Part shown: positions 1-9,020 of the stretch, piece after piece
Numbering within the stretch: position 1 is the stretch's first letter
Layout: each line of letters starts with the position of its first letter
DNA from: Namhaeicola litoreus
GTDB taxonomy: Bacteria > Bacteroidota > Bacteroidia > Flavobacteriales > Flavobacteriaceae
Assembly: GCF_042679565.1 (NCBI RefSeq)
Contig: NZ_JBHTMY010000003.1
Location: 1-64,000, forward strand
Length of the DNA stretch: 64,000 nt
Direction: 5' to 3'
Made by a program: the position numbers and the translations under genes
The notes under the pieces: generated by a model
Seen by the model: only the letters and a program-made list of their open reading frames with translations
Told to the model about the DNA's origin: nothing
Databases searched by the model: none

Positions 1-55
1 ACCTATCAGCGCCGATGGTACTGCCAATGGTGGGAGAGTAGGTCATTGCCTTTCT
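1..55 (+). rRNA. rrf: 5S rRNA, 3' end (partial)
   Basis: The first ~55 bases match the conserved 3' part of bacterial 5S rRNA (GGGAGAGTAGGTC core preceded by CGCCGATGGTACTG). The gene is cut by the window edge, so the rRNA operon lies to the left. A strong terminator follows immediately. The exact 3' end is estimated. Confidence 0.88.
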
Positions 56-58
56 TTG

Positions 59-91
59 AAAAACCCGATTCTTATGAATCGGGTTTTTTGT
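59..91 (+). terminator. Intrinsic terminator of the rRNA operon
   Basis: Stem CCCGATTC / GAATCGGG with a TTAT loop, extended by A/T pairs and followed by a T-run. It lies directly after the 5S rRNA end. Confidence 0.88.
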
Positions 92-278
92 TTTTAATCT
101 GGTCAATCTCACCCTAACAGGGTTAATTAAATAAGTTTTTAAAATTTTACCGCATTAATAAATTTATTTAGCAAAGAATTCTCTAATTTTAATCAAACTT
201 ATATAGAATAAAAAACCTCGTCCTAATTAGCAAGACACTAACAGTTTCCCTAGTTTCACAATAGATCTCCAATGCAGT

Positions 279-1898
279 ATGAATAATACGTATCGCTTCT
301 ATATCTTTTTATTGATCTGTTCATTTTTTCTTTTCTTTCAACTAGGCAGCTTTGGAGTATTGGAATCCAGCGATGCCAGATATGCTGAAATTGCGAGAGA
401 AATGATGCAAACTGATGATTACCTCAACCCCATTTTAATGGGAATTCACCATTTTCATAAACCTCCTTTGACCTATGACATCACAATTTTAGGGTATAAA
501 TTGTTTGGTGTGAATCCTTTTGGAGCAAGATTTTTTTTACAAATAGCCCTGCTGATTCAATTACTTTTGATTTTTGAATTGTACAAACTTCTATTTCATG
601 ATAAAAAGGGTGCTTTATTTGCCGCACTCATCTACTTCAGTTTTCCATTGGTACTCATTTCTACCAGAAACTTAACTACAGATGCTTACCTGAACACCTT
701 TATTTTGTCTGGTATATATTTTTGGGTGAGATATAGACAAGAAGACAAACTGTATTTTTTGTATTTCTTTACGATCAGTCTCGCACTGGGTTTTTTAACC
801 AAAGGTCCTGTCGTTTTAATAGTGCCGGTAATTTTTACTGTCTTTTATAATAGACTTCAAAAGTCAAATCAAGATTGGACTATCCATCATGTACTTGCCT
901 GGATTATTTTTCTGGTGCTCTCCGGTTCATGGTTTGTCTATCTCATCACTAAAGACGAACATTTCTTAAATTATTTTTTAGGAAGGCATACGGTAGCCAG
1001 GTTTTCAGAAAACGCTTTCGATAGATCAGAACCCTTTTGGTATTTTATACTTTTGACACCTCTCTTCGGTCTTCCTTGGCTGGCTTTACTGCCTTATTTT
1101 ATTAAAAAGCACATCAATAATTTCAACACCAGAAGCATTTATTTTGTGCTTCTTATGTCAATCTCCATACCTCTTCTTTTCTTTTCCATCTCGACCTCAA
1201 AAAGGGTTTTATATATTTTACCAATATTTAGTCTTTTGGCAATACTTACCAGTAGGCTTTTGAGTATCACTAACGGAAATAAATTGTTATCTGCTTACCG
1301 TTTTATTTTTTTATTTGTATTACTCTTATCATTGTTTTTCATTGCATTACCTTTTTTAGGATTGGATATACACATCCCAAACTCGCTTCTTATTTATGGC
1401 ATCCTTATGGCTGTTATTGATTTGATAGTTTTACTGTTTTTTAAGTGGGATTTGAAAGTAAAGATGGTCGGAACCACCTATGTCTGGGCGCTAATTTTAA
1501 TTCTGGCTGGAGATGCACTGTTGATTGCTAATCAGGAATTGTTTAAAAGTGCAAGTCCTATTACTGAATTCCTTGAAGAGCATCATCTAAATAAAAGAAA
1601 TATAATTGTTTATAATGAACTTCGCCCCTCGGTAGCATTTGAATTGAACAAACCCATTATTTCATTGGATAGTGGAAACAAAAACTTAAATCGGGAGATT
1701 GAATTTGAGACAAATAATACGTGGAAAAAATACTTGATTAATATGCATAATCCGGAAGAAGTGACTAATTTTAAAAATAATACAGATTTTGATCAAACTG
1801 TTCTAATTGTGTATAAAGGGTTTCACCCGGAAGATGAATGGTTGAAGAATGAATATAAAAACAGTCATAAGTTGGAAAAATTGATGATTTATTATTAA
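279..1898 (+). CDS. Glycosyltransferase family 39 protein (ArnT/PMT-like)
   Basis: Polytopic membrane glycosyltransferase of 539 residues that would transfer a sugar from a polyprenyl-phosphate donor on the periplasmic side. The N-terminal part carries the family signature: an acidic stretch with SDARYAEIAREM near residue 30 in the first extracytoplasmic loop, then HKPPLTY near residue 60. About eleven to twelve hydrophobic segments follow, and a soluble C-terminal tail. ArnT-like and PMT_2 domains share this layout; the acceptor (lipid A, another glycan or protein) cannot be told. The ATG at 279 is the first good start. The next gene begins 10 bases after the stop, so the two may be cotranscribed. 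No clear TAnnTTTG box was found upstream. Confidence 0.85.
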   Translation: MNNTYRFYIFLLICSFFLFFQLGSFGVLESSDARYAEIAREMMQTDDYLNPILMGIHHFHKPPLTYDITILGYKLFGVNPFGARFFLQIALLIQLLLIFELYKLLFHDKKGALFAALIYFSFPLVLISTRNLTTDAYLNTFILSGIYFWVRYRQEDKLYFLYFFTISLALGFLTKGPVVLIVPVIFTVFYNRLQKSNQDWTIHHVLAWIIFLVLSGSWFVYLITKDEHFLNYFLGRHTVARFSENAFDRSEPFWYFILLTPLFGLPWLALLPYFIKKHINNFNTRSIYFVLLMSISIPLLFFSISTSKRVLYILPIFSLLAILTSRLLSITNGNKLLSAYRFIFLFVLLLSLFFIALPFLGLDIHIPNSLLIYGILMAVIDLIVLLFFKWDLKVKMVGTTYVWALILILAGDALLIANQELFKSASPITEFLEEHHLNKRNIIVYNELRPSVAFELNKPIISLDSGNKNLNREIEFETNNTWKKYLINMHNPEEVTNFKNNTDFDQTVLIVYKGFHPEDEWLKNEYKNSHKLEKLMIYY

Positions 1899-1908
1899 AG
1901 AATAAAGT

Positions 1909-2577
1909 TTGAGAAGATTAGTGCTACTTAGTGTTTTATTGACTTTGGGTCTTCAATACGGATTTGCTCAAGATTGGGCGAACTTGCACAAATTCAAAAA
2001 TGATAATATGAAAATTGAAAACAAAAACAACAGGGTTGTTTTTATGGGGAATTCTATCACAGAAGCATGGCAAACTGTACATCCTGAATTTTTTAAAGAA
2101 AATTCTTTTGTAAATAGAGGGATTAGCGGACAAACCACGCCTCAAATGTTACTGAGATTCAGACAGGATGTGATTGAGCTTAAACCTGAGCTTGTTGTTA
2201 TTTTGGCCGGTATTAATGATATCGCAGAAAACACCGGTCCGATTACTTTGGATGAAATCCTAAATAATATCATTTCGATGACCGAGTTAGCAAGGGCTAA
2301 TCAAATCGAAGTTCTACTTTGTACCGTGCTTCCTGCAAACAGATTTCAATGGAGACCTTCTATCAAACCAGCAGATAAAGTGATTGAATTAAATGGAAAA
2401 TTAGCCGATTATGCACAGAGGGCGAATCTTATATTTGTCAATTATTATGATGCGATGGTAGATGATCAAAAAGGTCTCAGAAAAGAATTTGGAGAAGACG
2501 GAGTGCACCCCAATAAGAAGGGATACGATGTTATGGAAACGGTTTTACAAAAAGAACTTTCTCAAGTCTTAGAGTAA
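1909..2577 (+). CDS. Secreted SGNH/GDSL hydrolase
   Basis: 222-residue esterase or lipase of the SGNH fold with a Sec signal peptide ending near GFAQ. Block I is FMGNSITEAW (a GNSI variant of GDSL carrying the nucleophilic Ser), block II is RGISGQTT, block III is LAGINDI (GxND oxyanion Asn) and block V is DGVHPN (Asp-His of the triad). The start is TTG at 1909: it is the only start that keeps the whole signal peptide, because the next ATG (2009) lies well inside the protein. The substrate is probably an O-acyl or O-acetyl group on a glycan, which is inference. The gene sits 10 bases after the glycosyltransferase. Confidence 0.87.
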   Translation: MRRLVLLSVLLTLGLQYGFAQDWANLHKFKNDNMKIENKNNRVVFMGNSITEAWQTVHPEFFKENSFVNRGISGQTTPQMLLRFRQDVIELKPELVVILAGINDIAENTGPITLDEILNNIISMTELARANQIEVLLCTVLPANRFQWRPSIKPADKVIELNGKLADYAQRANLIFVNYYDAMVDDQKGLRKEFGEDGVHPNKKGYDVMETVLQKELSQVLE

Positions 2578-2681
2578 ATTAACTAATCTTCTATCCAACT
2601 TTTCCTGAATATTTGGTTATTTTTATGAATTCATATTGATTTCTATTTTTTTGAAGTAGCAATGCTATAAATCATTTAATC

Positions 2682-3230
2682 ATGCATCGAAGATCGGTTT
2701 TAAAAAATTTGGGATTGTTTTCTGGTGGGCTCATTATTTTTCCTTCATGTACCTTTACCAAAGAAAAAGTAGATGTCGCTACTAGCGATATGCACATTAC
2801 TGAGGAATTAAAAAACTTGCTCGATCTTGTCATTGAAAATATGATCCCTACTGCAACTTACCCAGATTTCAGTGAACATACATTGTCAGATTTTGTGCTT
2901 GTAATGGCCAATGATTGCTTATCTCCAGAAGAAAATAAATCTTTTGTAAAAGGGTTAATCGATTTTGAAAAATATTGCAAAAATGAACAGAATTCACCCT
3001 TTGAAAAACTATCCCAAAAGGATCAGTCTAAAATAATTGAAGCGTTACTACTAAAAAATCATTCCGATGATCTTTCTTTTTTTATCAGCAAATCCAAACA
3101 ATTTAGCATTTTAGGTTTCATGCAATCAGCTTATGTGATGACCAATGAAATGCCCTACAATTTAATTCCGGGGAACTATGAAAATTGTGTGACGATTGAT
3201 CCCTCACAAAAAATAAATATCAATGCGTAA
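2682..3230 (+). CDS. Gluconate 2-dehydrogenase subunit 3-like protein
   Basis: 182 residues. The N-terminus has a twin-arginine-type motif (HRRSVLKNLG), a hydrophobic stretch and a Cys in FPSC, so it could be a Tat substrate, a lipoprotein or both. The rest resembles the gluconate 2-dehydrogenase subunit 3 family, the small helper subunit of membrane-associated GMC dehydrogenases. Its stop overlaps the start of the GMC oxidoreductase by 8 bases, the usual pairing for this family and good support for a two-subunit enzyme. The electron acceptor is not in the window. Confidence 0.8.
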   Translation: MHRRSVLKNLGLFSGGLIIFPSCTFTKEKVDVATSDMHITEELKNLLDLVIENMIPTATYPDFSEHTLSDFVLVMANDCLSPEENKSFVKGLIDFEKYCKNEQNSPFEKLSQKDQSKIIEALLLKNHSDDLSFFISKSKQFSILGFMQSAYVMTNEMPYNLIPGNYENCVTIDPSQKININA

Positions 3231-4932
3231 TTTGGAAAAAAAAGATGAAAGAACTTTTGACGCCATTGTCATAGGTTCGGGTATGAGTGGTGGTTGGGCT
3301 GCTAAAGAATTTTGTGATAAAGGACTCAAAACTTTGGTCATAGAACGGGGAAGAGAGGTGAAACACAATCTAGATTACCCCACTACAAATAAAATGCCTT
3401 GGGAGTTTGCACACCGAGGGCAAATGCCCGATAATATTTTACAGGAAAATCCGGTGGTCAGTAAGTGTTATGCCTTTAAAGAAGATGCCGCCCATTTCTT
3501 TGTAAAAGATAAAGAACATCCTTATGTTCAAGAAAAACCTTTTGATTGGATAAGGGGTTACCAAACTGGAGGAAGATCTTTGCTTTGGGCGAGACAAACC
3601 CAGCGATGGAGTGATTTTGACTTTGAAGGGCCACTGAGAGATGGCTTTGCCGTTGACTGGCCAATTAGGTATAAAGATTTAGCACCCTGGTATAGTTATG
3701 TAGAAAAATTTGTAGGCATTGCCGGTGATAGAGATCAAATTCCTCAATTACCCGATAGTGAAGTCTTACCCAGTATGGGTTTAAATTGTTTGGAAGATTA
3801 TTTCAAAACAGAAATGATCAAAAAATATGGTCAATCCAGACCTGTAATTTCAGGAAGGTGTGCACACGTGACAAAAAGTACAGATTTGATCTCTCAACAA
3901 GGGCGCGCTCAATGCCAATACAGAAATTTATGTCAAAGAGGTTGTCCGTTTGGAGGGTATTTCAGCAGTAATTCAAGTACACTCCCTTGGGCAATGCGCA
4001 CTGGAAATTTGACGATGATCAACAATTCCATAGTGCATTCTATTGTTTATGACGAAAAATTAGGGAAAGCAAAGGGAGTTCTTGTGATAGATGCAGAAAC
4101 AAAAGAAACAAAAGAGTATCTGGCTCCGGTTATTTTTGTCAATGCGGGTTCTTTGAATACCAATTTAATTTTACTCAATTCAAAATCATCAAGGTTTCCG
4201 AATGGATTGGGTAATGATAATGGGCTCTTAGGTAAATATATCGCCTTTCATATTTATAGGGCAAATATTGCTGCTACATATGATGGTTTGCAAGATAAAA
4301 CGACTACTGGAAGAAGGCCAACGGCTGCCTATATCCCAAGATTTCGAAATGTATTTAAACAAGAAACGGATTTCTTACGCGGTTATGCTTCGTCTTTTTA
4401 TGCAAGAAGATCAACTCAAACCGATTACAGCGGTATTGGAGAATCTTTAAAACAATCACTTTTAAATCCTAAGTTGGGTCCATGGTCTGTGGGAGCGGGG
4501 ATGATGGGTGAAACGATTCCGAAAGATACCAATCAGGTTTCGCTTAATTCTACAGCAAAGGATGAATGGGATATACCTCAGCTCAATATAGATGTGAGTT
4601 ATGATGACAATGATGAAAAAATGATTGTTGATTTTTTTGAGCAATTTACTGAAATGTTCGAAACTGCAGGATTTACAGATATCCGGAAAGAGGATTCTAA
4701 ACAATCTCCGGGATTGGATATTCATGAAATGGGAGGTGTACGTATGGGGAATGATCCCAAAACATCACTTTTAAATAAATGGAATCAAATGCATGCTTGT
4801 AAAAATGTATTTGTAACCGATGGTGCTTGTATGACTTCTACGGCGACACAAAATCCATCATTAACCTATATGGCACTTACTGCAAGAGCTTGTGACTATG
4901 CCGTAAAAGCATCAAAAAATGGTGGACTATAA
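3223..4932 (+). CDS. GMC family oxidoreductase (large subunit)
   Basis: 569-residue FAD enzyme of the glucose-methanol-choline family. The FAD-binding Rossmann motif is VIGSGMSGGWAAKEF near residue 17, followed by the acidic end of strand 2 (VIERG). The C-terminal domain contains HEMGGVRMG near residue 500 and a closing NPSLTYMALTARA block, the conserved C-terminal GMC signature. Several Cys in the middle (CQYRNLCQRGCPFGG) resemble the extra Cys of membrane sugar dehydrogenases. It overlaps the subunit-3-like gene by 8 bases, so the pair probably oxidises a sugar or alcohol in the periplasm. The substrate is unknown. Confidence 0.88.
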   Translation: MRNLEKKDERTFDAIVIGSGMSGGWAAKEFCDKGLKTLVIERGREVKHNLDYPTTNKMPWEFAHRGQMPDNILQENPVVSKCYAFKEDAAHFFVKDKEHPYVQEKPFDWIRGYQTGGRSLLWARQTQRWSDFDFEGPLRDGFAVDWPIRYKDLAPWYSYVEKFVGIAGDRDQIPQLPDSEVLPSMGLNCLEDYFKTEMIKKYGQSRPVISGRCAHVTKSTDLISQQGRAQCQYRNLCQRGCPFGGYFSSNSSTLPWAMRTGNLTMINNSIVHSIVYDEKLGKAKGVLVIDAETKETKEYLAPVIFVNAGSLNTNLILLNSKSSRFPNGLGNDNGLLGKYIAFHIYRANIAATYDGLQDKTTTGRRPTAAYIPRFRNVFKQETDFLRGYASSFYARRSTQTDYSGIGESLKQSLLNPKLGPWSVGAGMMGETIPKDTNQVSLNSTAKDEWDIPQLNIDVSYDDNDEKMIVDFFEQFTEMFETAGFTDIRKEDSKQSPGLDIHEMGGVRMGNDPKTSLLNKWNQMHACKNVFVTDGACMTSTATQNPSLTYMALTARACDYAVKASKNGGL

Positions 4933-4972
4933 ATATTAATATCGTATTCCCATTTTTAACCTAAACTATATC

Positions 4973-6766
4973 ATGAAAAAACTACTTTTCCTATTATCTT
5001 TTATTCTTTTCTTCAGCGCGTGTAAAGAAAAGACAGAACAATCGATTGAAAAAACAAATGAAAGAATAGCTTCTTCAAATGAAGAATTGGCCAAAATATT
5101 TGAAGATTACTACCAGGGCGTTTTAAAGATGGATCCCATATCTGCCACTAGAGCAGGTGACGCAAGGTATAATGATCGTTTTGTGAATATTTTGAACGAT
5201 AGTGTCAAGGAAGAAATGAAACTGTTTTATAGTTCAAATCTTGAAAAACTATCACATTTTGCAGAGGAAGACCTCAATGAGAATGATTTGTTGAGCAAAA
5301 GAATTCTTGAATGGGAATGCACACAAAACGCTAAAAGGTTAAGCTTACCAGATTATACCCCGATCAATCAGATGTGGACAATAAACCTGGTAATGGGGCA
5401 ATTCGCCAGTGGGGCAAGTGCGCAACCTTTTAAGACGGTGAAAGACTATGAGAATTGGCTGAAAAGAGTGGATGAATACTTAGTTTGGTTTACTGCTGCA
5501 CAAGAAAAAATGGAAGAGGGTATAAAAAATGGCTATGTGTTGCCTAAATCTTTAATCATAAAAGTGATCCCTCAAATGGAATCAATGGCTGAAGAAAATG
5601 TAGAAAAGCATTTGTACTATAGTCCTATTAAAAATTTCCCAGAAAGTTTTACAGAAGAAGAAAGAGCCAGATTACAAGTGGAATATACTGCAATGATTGA
5701 GGAAAAAATAGTACCGGCCCATAAAAATATGGCCGAGTTTTTAAAGAAGGTTTATTTACCGGCAGGAAGAGAAACGAGCGGATTTGGTGCTTTGGAGAAT
5801 GGCGATCAGATTTATCAAAGTATGATCACTTATTTTACCACAACCAATATGTCGGCTTCAGAAATCCATGAATTAGGATTAAAGGAGGTGGCCAGAATTT
5901 CTTCTGAAATGGAAAAAGTGATGAAGGAAGTGGGTTATAAAGGCGATTTACAATCTTTTTTTAATTATGTGAGAAACAAGAAAGAATTGATGCCATTTAC
6001 AGAACCTCAGCAGGTTATTGATAATTTTAACGCTATTCAGGTAAAAATGGAACCACAGTTAAATAAACTTTTTGAGACTAAACCAAAAACGAGTTTTGAA
6101 GTGAGAAGAACTGAAGCGTTTAGAGAAAATTCGGCAAGTGCAGAATACAATCAGGCGCCTTTAGACGGTTCAAGGCCGGGTGTTTTTTACGTGCCAATAC
6201 CAAATGCGAGCGAATATAATGTCTATGCTGATGAAGATCTGTTTTTACATGAGGCGATCCCAGGACATCATTATCAAATTGCGTTACAACAAGAAAATCA
6301 GGATCTGCCCCAATTTAGAAAAGTGCTTTGGTATAGTAGTTTTGGTGAGGGCTGGGCCTTATATGCAGAGTCATTGGGTAAAGAATTGGGTTTGTTTGAA
6401 GATCCCTATCAATACTTTGGCATGTTGGGTGGAGAAATGCACAGAGCAATTAGGTTGGTTGTAGATACAGGACTTCATTCAAAAGGATGGACCCGTGAGC
6501 AGGCCATTCAATATTCTCTCGATAATGAAGCCGAGCCAGAAGCGAGTATTATAAGTGAAATTGAAAGATATATGGCCATGCCCGGACAGGCACTTTCTTA
6601 TAAAATAGGTCAGATAAAAATAAGAGAACTGAGAGAAAAGGCTGAAAGAGAATTAGGTGATAAATTCGACATCAGAAAATTTCACAGTGAGGTATTAGAA
6701 GCAGGGTGTATACCACTTTCTCTGTTTGAACTTAAAATCGATCAATGGATAGAATCAAATAAATAG
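4973..6766 (+). CDS. DUF885 family lipoprotein, putative metallopeptidase
   Basis: 597 residues with a lipoprotein signal peptide (lipobox FSAC). The protein belongs to the DUF885 family, large helical proteins with a zinc-peptidase-like signature; here it is HEAIPGHHYQ at residue 426, followed by an EGWALYAE block about 30 residues later that can supply the third ligand. The C-terminal MPGQALSYKIGQ and the length are typical. It is predicted to face the periplasm and to hydrolyse peptides; the substrate is unknown. It follows the GMC gene by 40 bases and precedes the DUF4174 gene by 22. Confidence 0.85.
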   Translation: MKKLLFLLSFILFFSACKEKTEQSIEKTNERIASSNEELAKIFEDYYQGVLKMDPISATRAGDARYNDRFVNILNDSVKEEMKLFYSSNLEKLSHFAEEDLNENDLLSKRILEWECTQNAKRLSLPDYTPINQMWTINLVMGQFASGASAQPFKTVKDYENWLKRVDEYLVWFTAAQEKMEEGIKNGYVLPKSLIIKVIPQMESMAEENVEKHLYYSPIKNFPESFTEEERARLQVEYTAMIEEKIVPAHKNMAEFLKKVYLPAGRETSGFGALENGDQIYQSMITYFTTTNMSASEIHELGLKEVARISSEMEKVMKEVGYKGDLQSFFNYVRNKKELMPFTEPQQVIDNFNAIQVKMEPQLNKLFETKPKTSFEVRRTEAFRENSASAEYNQAPLDGSRPGVFYVPIPNASEYNVYADEDLFLHEAIPGHHYQIALQQENQDLPQFRKVLWYSSFGEGWALYAESLGKELGLFEDPYQYFGMLGGEMHRAIRLVVDTGLHSKGWTREQAIQYSLDNEAEPEASIISEIERYMAMPGQALSYKIGQIKIRELREKAERELGDKFDIRKFHSEVLEAGCIPLSLFELKIDQWIESNK

Positions 6767-6788
6767 TATCATTTTTGATCAGATAACT

Positions 6789-7217
6789 TTGAAAACCTTT
6801 GTTATTTCTTTCCTGTTTTTTTTCATGTGTGCATCTATGGTTTCGCAAAATTTAAATAATTACCTATGGAAGAACAGAGTGCTGCTCATTATATCTCAAG
6901 ATACTAATTCCGGCGAGTTCAAGGAGCAAATGACTATTTTGAAGGCTAATAAAGATGATTTAGAAGAAAGAAAACTAGTTGTTCTATCCGTTTTACCACA
7001 AGCATTTTCTTTGGGTTTAGACGAATTGAGTACATGGGAAAAAGGAAATGAAGTTTTTTCAAGATATAATCCAAAAGAGGAATCATTTAAAGTTTTATTA
7101 ATTGGCCTGGATGGAGGAGTGAAAATAAGTCAGAATAAACCCATGATGATGGATACTTTAAAACAGACTATTGATAGGATGCCGATGAGGAAATCAGAAA
7201 TCGAAAACAGAAATTGA
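6789..7217 (+). CDS. DUF4174 domain-containing secreted protein
   Basis: 142 residues with a Sec signal peptide ending near MVSQ. The mature part (NNYLWKNRVLLIIS through VLLIGLDGGVK) matches the DUF4174 layout, a small thioredoxin-like fold without the CxxC pair. The start is TTG at 6789; no ATG lies near enough upstream in this frame to preserve the signal peptide. Function is unknown. Confidence 0.75.
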   Translation: MKTFVISFLFFFMCASMVSQNLNNYLWKNRVLLIISQDTNSGEFKEQMTILKANKDDLEERKLVVLSVLPQAFSLGLDELSTWEKGNEVFSRYNPKEESFKVLLIGLDGGVKISQNKPMMMDTLKQTIDRMPMRKSEIENRN

Positions 7218-7241
7218 TTTGAGTTAAGATAACCATGGCAG

Positions 7242-8306
7242 ATGGAATGTAAAAAAGTTATTATACTGGGCGCTGGATTAACAGGACTTTATTTGGCTCA
7301 TCTATTAAAAAAGGAAAAAATAAGTTTTCAAATTTTAGAAGCCAGAAATAGAGTAGGTGGTCGGATTTTAACCCATTATCAAAAGGATTCAGCTCCTATT
7401 GAGATGGGAGCAACTTGGTTTGGAGAAAAGCATCGTAAATTTAAGCAAGTAATAAGTGAATTAAACATTCATTATTTTGAACAATATTTAGGGAATACGG
7501 CTATATATGAGCCTATATCAAGTAGTCCTCATCAACTGGTTCAGTTGCCCCCAAATGATGATCCTAGTTTTAGAATTCAGGGAGGTACTTTTGAACTGAT
7601 AAAGGCGCTGACGAAAAAAATTGCGGTGGATGAGATCCAATTAAATGAACAGGTTGACAGAGTAGAATATAGCGATAAAAAATTTCATGTTTTCACTAAA
7701 AATAAAAACTATTACGGAGAAATAGTAGTTTCTACTTTACCACCTAATTTATTGGTTAACAGCATAGAATTTATGCCGCAATTACCTGAAAATTTGGTAA
7801 TTGTTTCACAGAACACCCATACTTGGATGGGTGAGTCGATAAAAATAGGTTTGAGATTCGATGCGCCTTTTTGGAGAAATGATAGGCTCAGCGGCACAAT
7901 TTTTAGTAATGTTGGTCCTGTTACCGAAATGTATGAGCACAATGATGTTGATGATCAGTTTTTTGCTTTAAAAGGCTTTTTAAGTGGGGCCTATTTTTCT
8001 ATGTCAAAAGACCAAAGGTTGGAAATCGTGCTCAATCAATTGAAAAAATATTATGGTGATTCCGTTTTACATTACCGCTCATATGAAGAACTGATATGGC
8101 AAAATGAAAATTTTACTTTTCAACCTTATTCTGGCTCTATTTACCCTCACCAAAATAATGGGAATCCAATTTTTCAGAATTCGTATTGCGATAATCGACT
8201 TCATATAGCAGGTACAGAAACAGCTCAACAATTTGGGGGATATATGGAAGGCGCCATACAAAGTGCAGAAATTGTTTTTGACAAAATATTGAAGGCTATT
8301 ATGTAG
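7242..8306 (+). CDS. FAD-dependent amine oxidase (flavin monoamine oxidase family)
   Basis: 354 residues. The N-terminal dinucleotide-binding motif is VIILGAGLTGLYLAHLL, followed by ILEARNRVGGRI, the GG motif of the monoamine oxidase superfamily. The C-terminus has LHIAGTETAQQFGGYMEGAI, the conserved FAD-contacting end segment. At about 350 residues it is shorter than eukaryotic MAO but typical of the flavobacterial family. It could oxidise an amine or a carotenoid-like compound; the sequence does not decide this. Confidence 0.85.
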   Translation: MECKKVIILGAGLTGLYLAHLLKKEKISFQILEARNRVGGRILTHYQKDSAPIEMGATWFGEKHRKFKQVISELNIHYFEQYLGNTAIYEPISSSPHQLVQLPPNDDPSFRIQGGTFELIKALTKKIAVDEIQLNEQVDRVEYSDKKFHVFTKNKNYYGEIVVSTLPPNLLVNSIEFMPQLPENLVIVSQNTHTWMGESIKIGLRFDAPFWRNDRLSGTIFSNVGPVTEMYEHNDVDDQFFALKGFLSGAYFSMSKDQRLEIVLNQLKKYYGDSVLHYRSYEELIWQNENFTFQPYSGSIYPHQNNGNPIFQNSYCDNRLHIAGTETAQQFGGYMEGAIQSAEIVFDKILKAIM

Positions 8307-8403
8307 ATTTTCAATATTGATCAGAATTAATTGTAATCAAATCAGTAGTTTTTAGTGAGATTCAGTAACTTTACTGTAAACAAACCTTAAAATTAGCTAA
8401 TCC

Positions 8404-9012
8404 ATGATTTTAGATCGATTAAAGGTTTTTCAAAAATTTAATATTGCAGATTGGTTATCTTTTTATAGAATTTTTTCCTTTCCATTTTTGATGGTTTTTA
8501 TTTTTTTGGATTGGCGCCTTGTTTTTACTTGGATGTTGTTAATTAGCTATAGTACGGATGCCATAGATGGTTATTTGGCTAGAAAATTTAACATGACGAG
8601 CAGTCGCGGGTCGCAATTGGATTCTTTGGGTGATCAACTCACATTAGTGGCAGGATTATTAGGTCTTTGGGTTTTTGAAAAGGATTTTATCATGGAAAAT
8701 ATAGAGATTATCGCTATCCCAATGGTACTCTATGTATTGCAGATGATTATAGCATTGTTCAGATATGGAAGAACTACTGCATTTCATACCTATTTGGCTA
8801 AGCTGTCTGCAATCCTTCAGGCTGTGTTTATCCTATGGCTATTATTTTTTGGGCCTGTTTATTGGCTGTTTTATTTGGTCATCGCCATTGGAATTGTCGA
8901 AACTGTTGAGGAGATCATTTTGATAGGGATGCATAAGTATTGGGTAAAAGACGTAAAAGGATTTTATTGGGCAATGAGGGATAAAAGAAGACAGGAAAGA
9001 ATTAAAAATTAA
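8404..9012 (+). CDS. CDP-alcohol phosphatidyltransferase family protein
   Basis: 202-residue integral membrane enzyme. It carries the complete catalytic signature of the family: D52, D55-G56, A59-R60, then G69, D73 and D77 with the exact spacing D-x2-DG-x2-AR-x8-G-x3-D-x3-D. Hydrophobic helices surround the motif. Members make phosphatidylglycerol phosphate, phosphatidylserine or related lipids; which alcohol is used cannot be read from the motif. The metallophosphoesterase gene begins 8 bases after its stop, so the two are probably cotranscribed. Confidence 0.9.
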   Translation: MILDRLKVFQKFNIADWLSFYRIFSFPFLMVFIFLDWRLVFTWMLLISYSTDAIDGYLARKFNMTSSRGSQLDSLGDQLTLVAGLLGLWVFEKDFIMENIEIIAIPMVLYVLQMIIALFRYGRTTAFHTYLAKLSAILQAVFILWLLFFGPVYWLFYLVIAIGIVETVEEIILIGMHKYWVKDVKGFYWAMRDKRRQERIKN

Positions 9013-9020
9013 GCGGATAT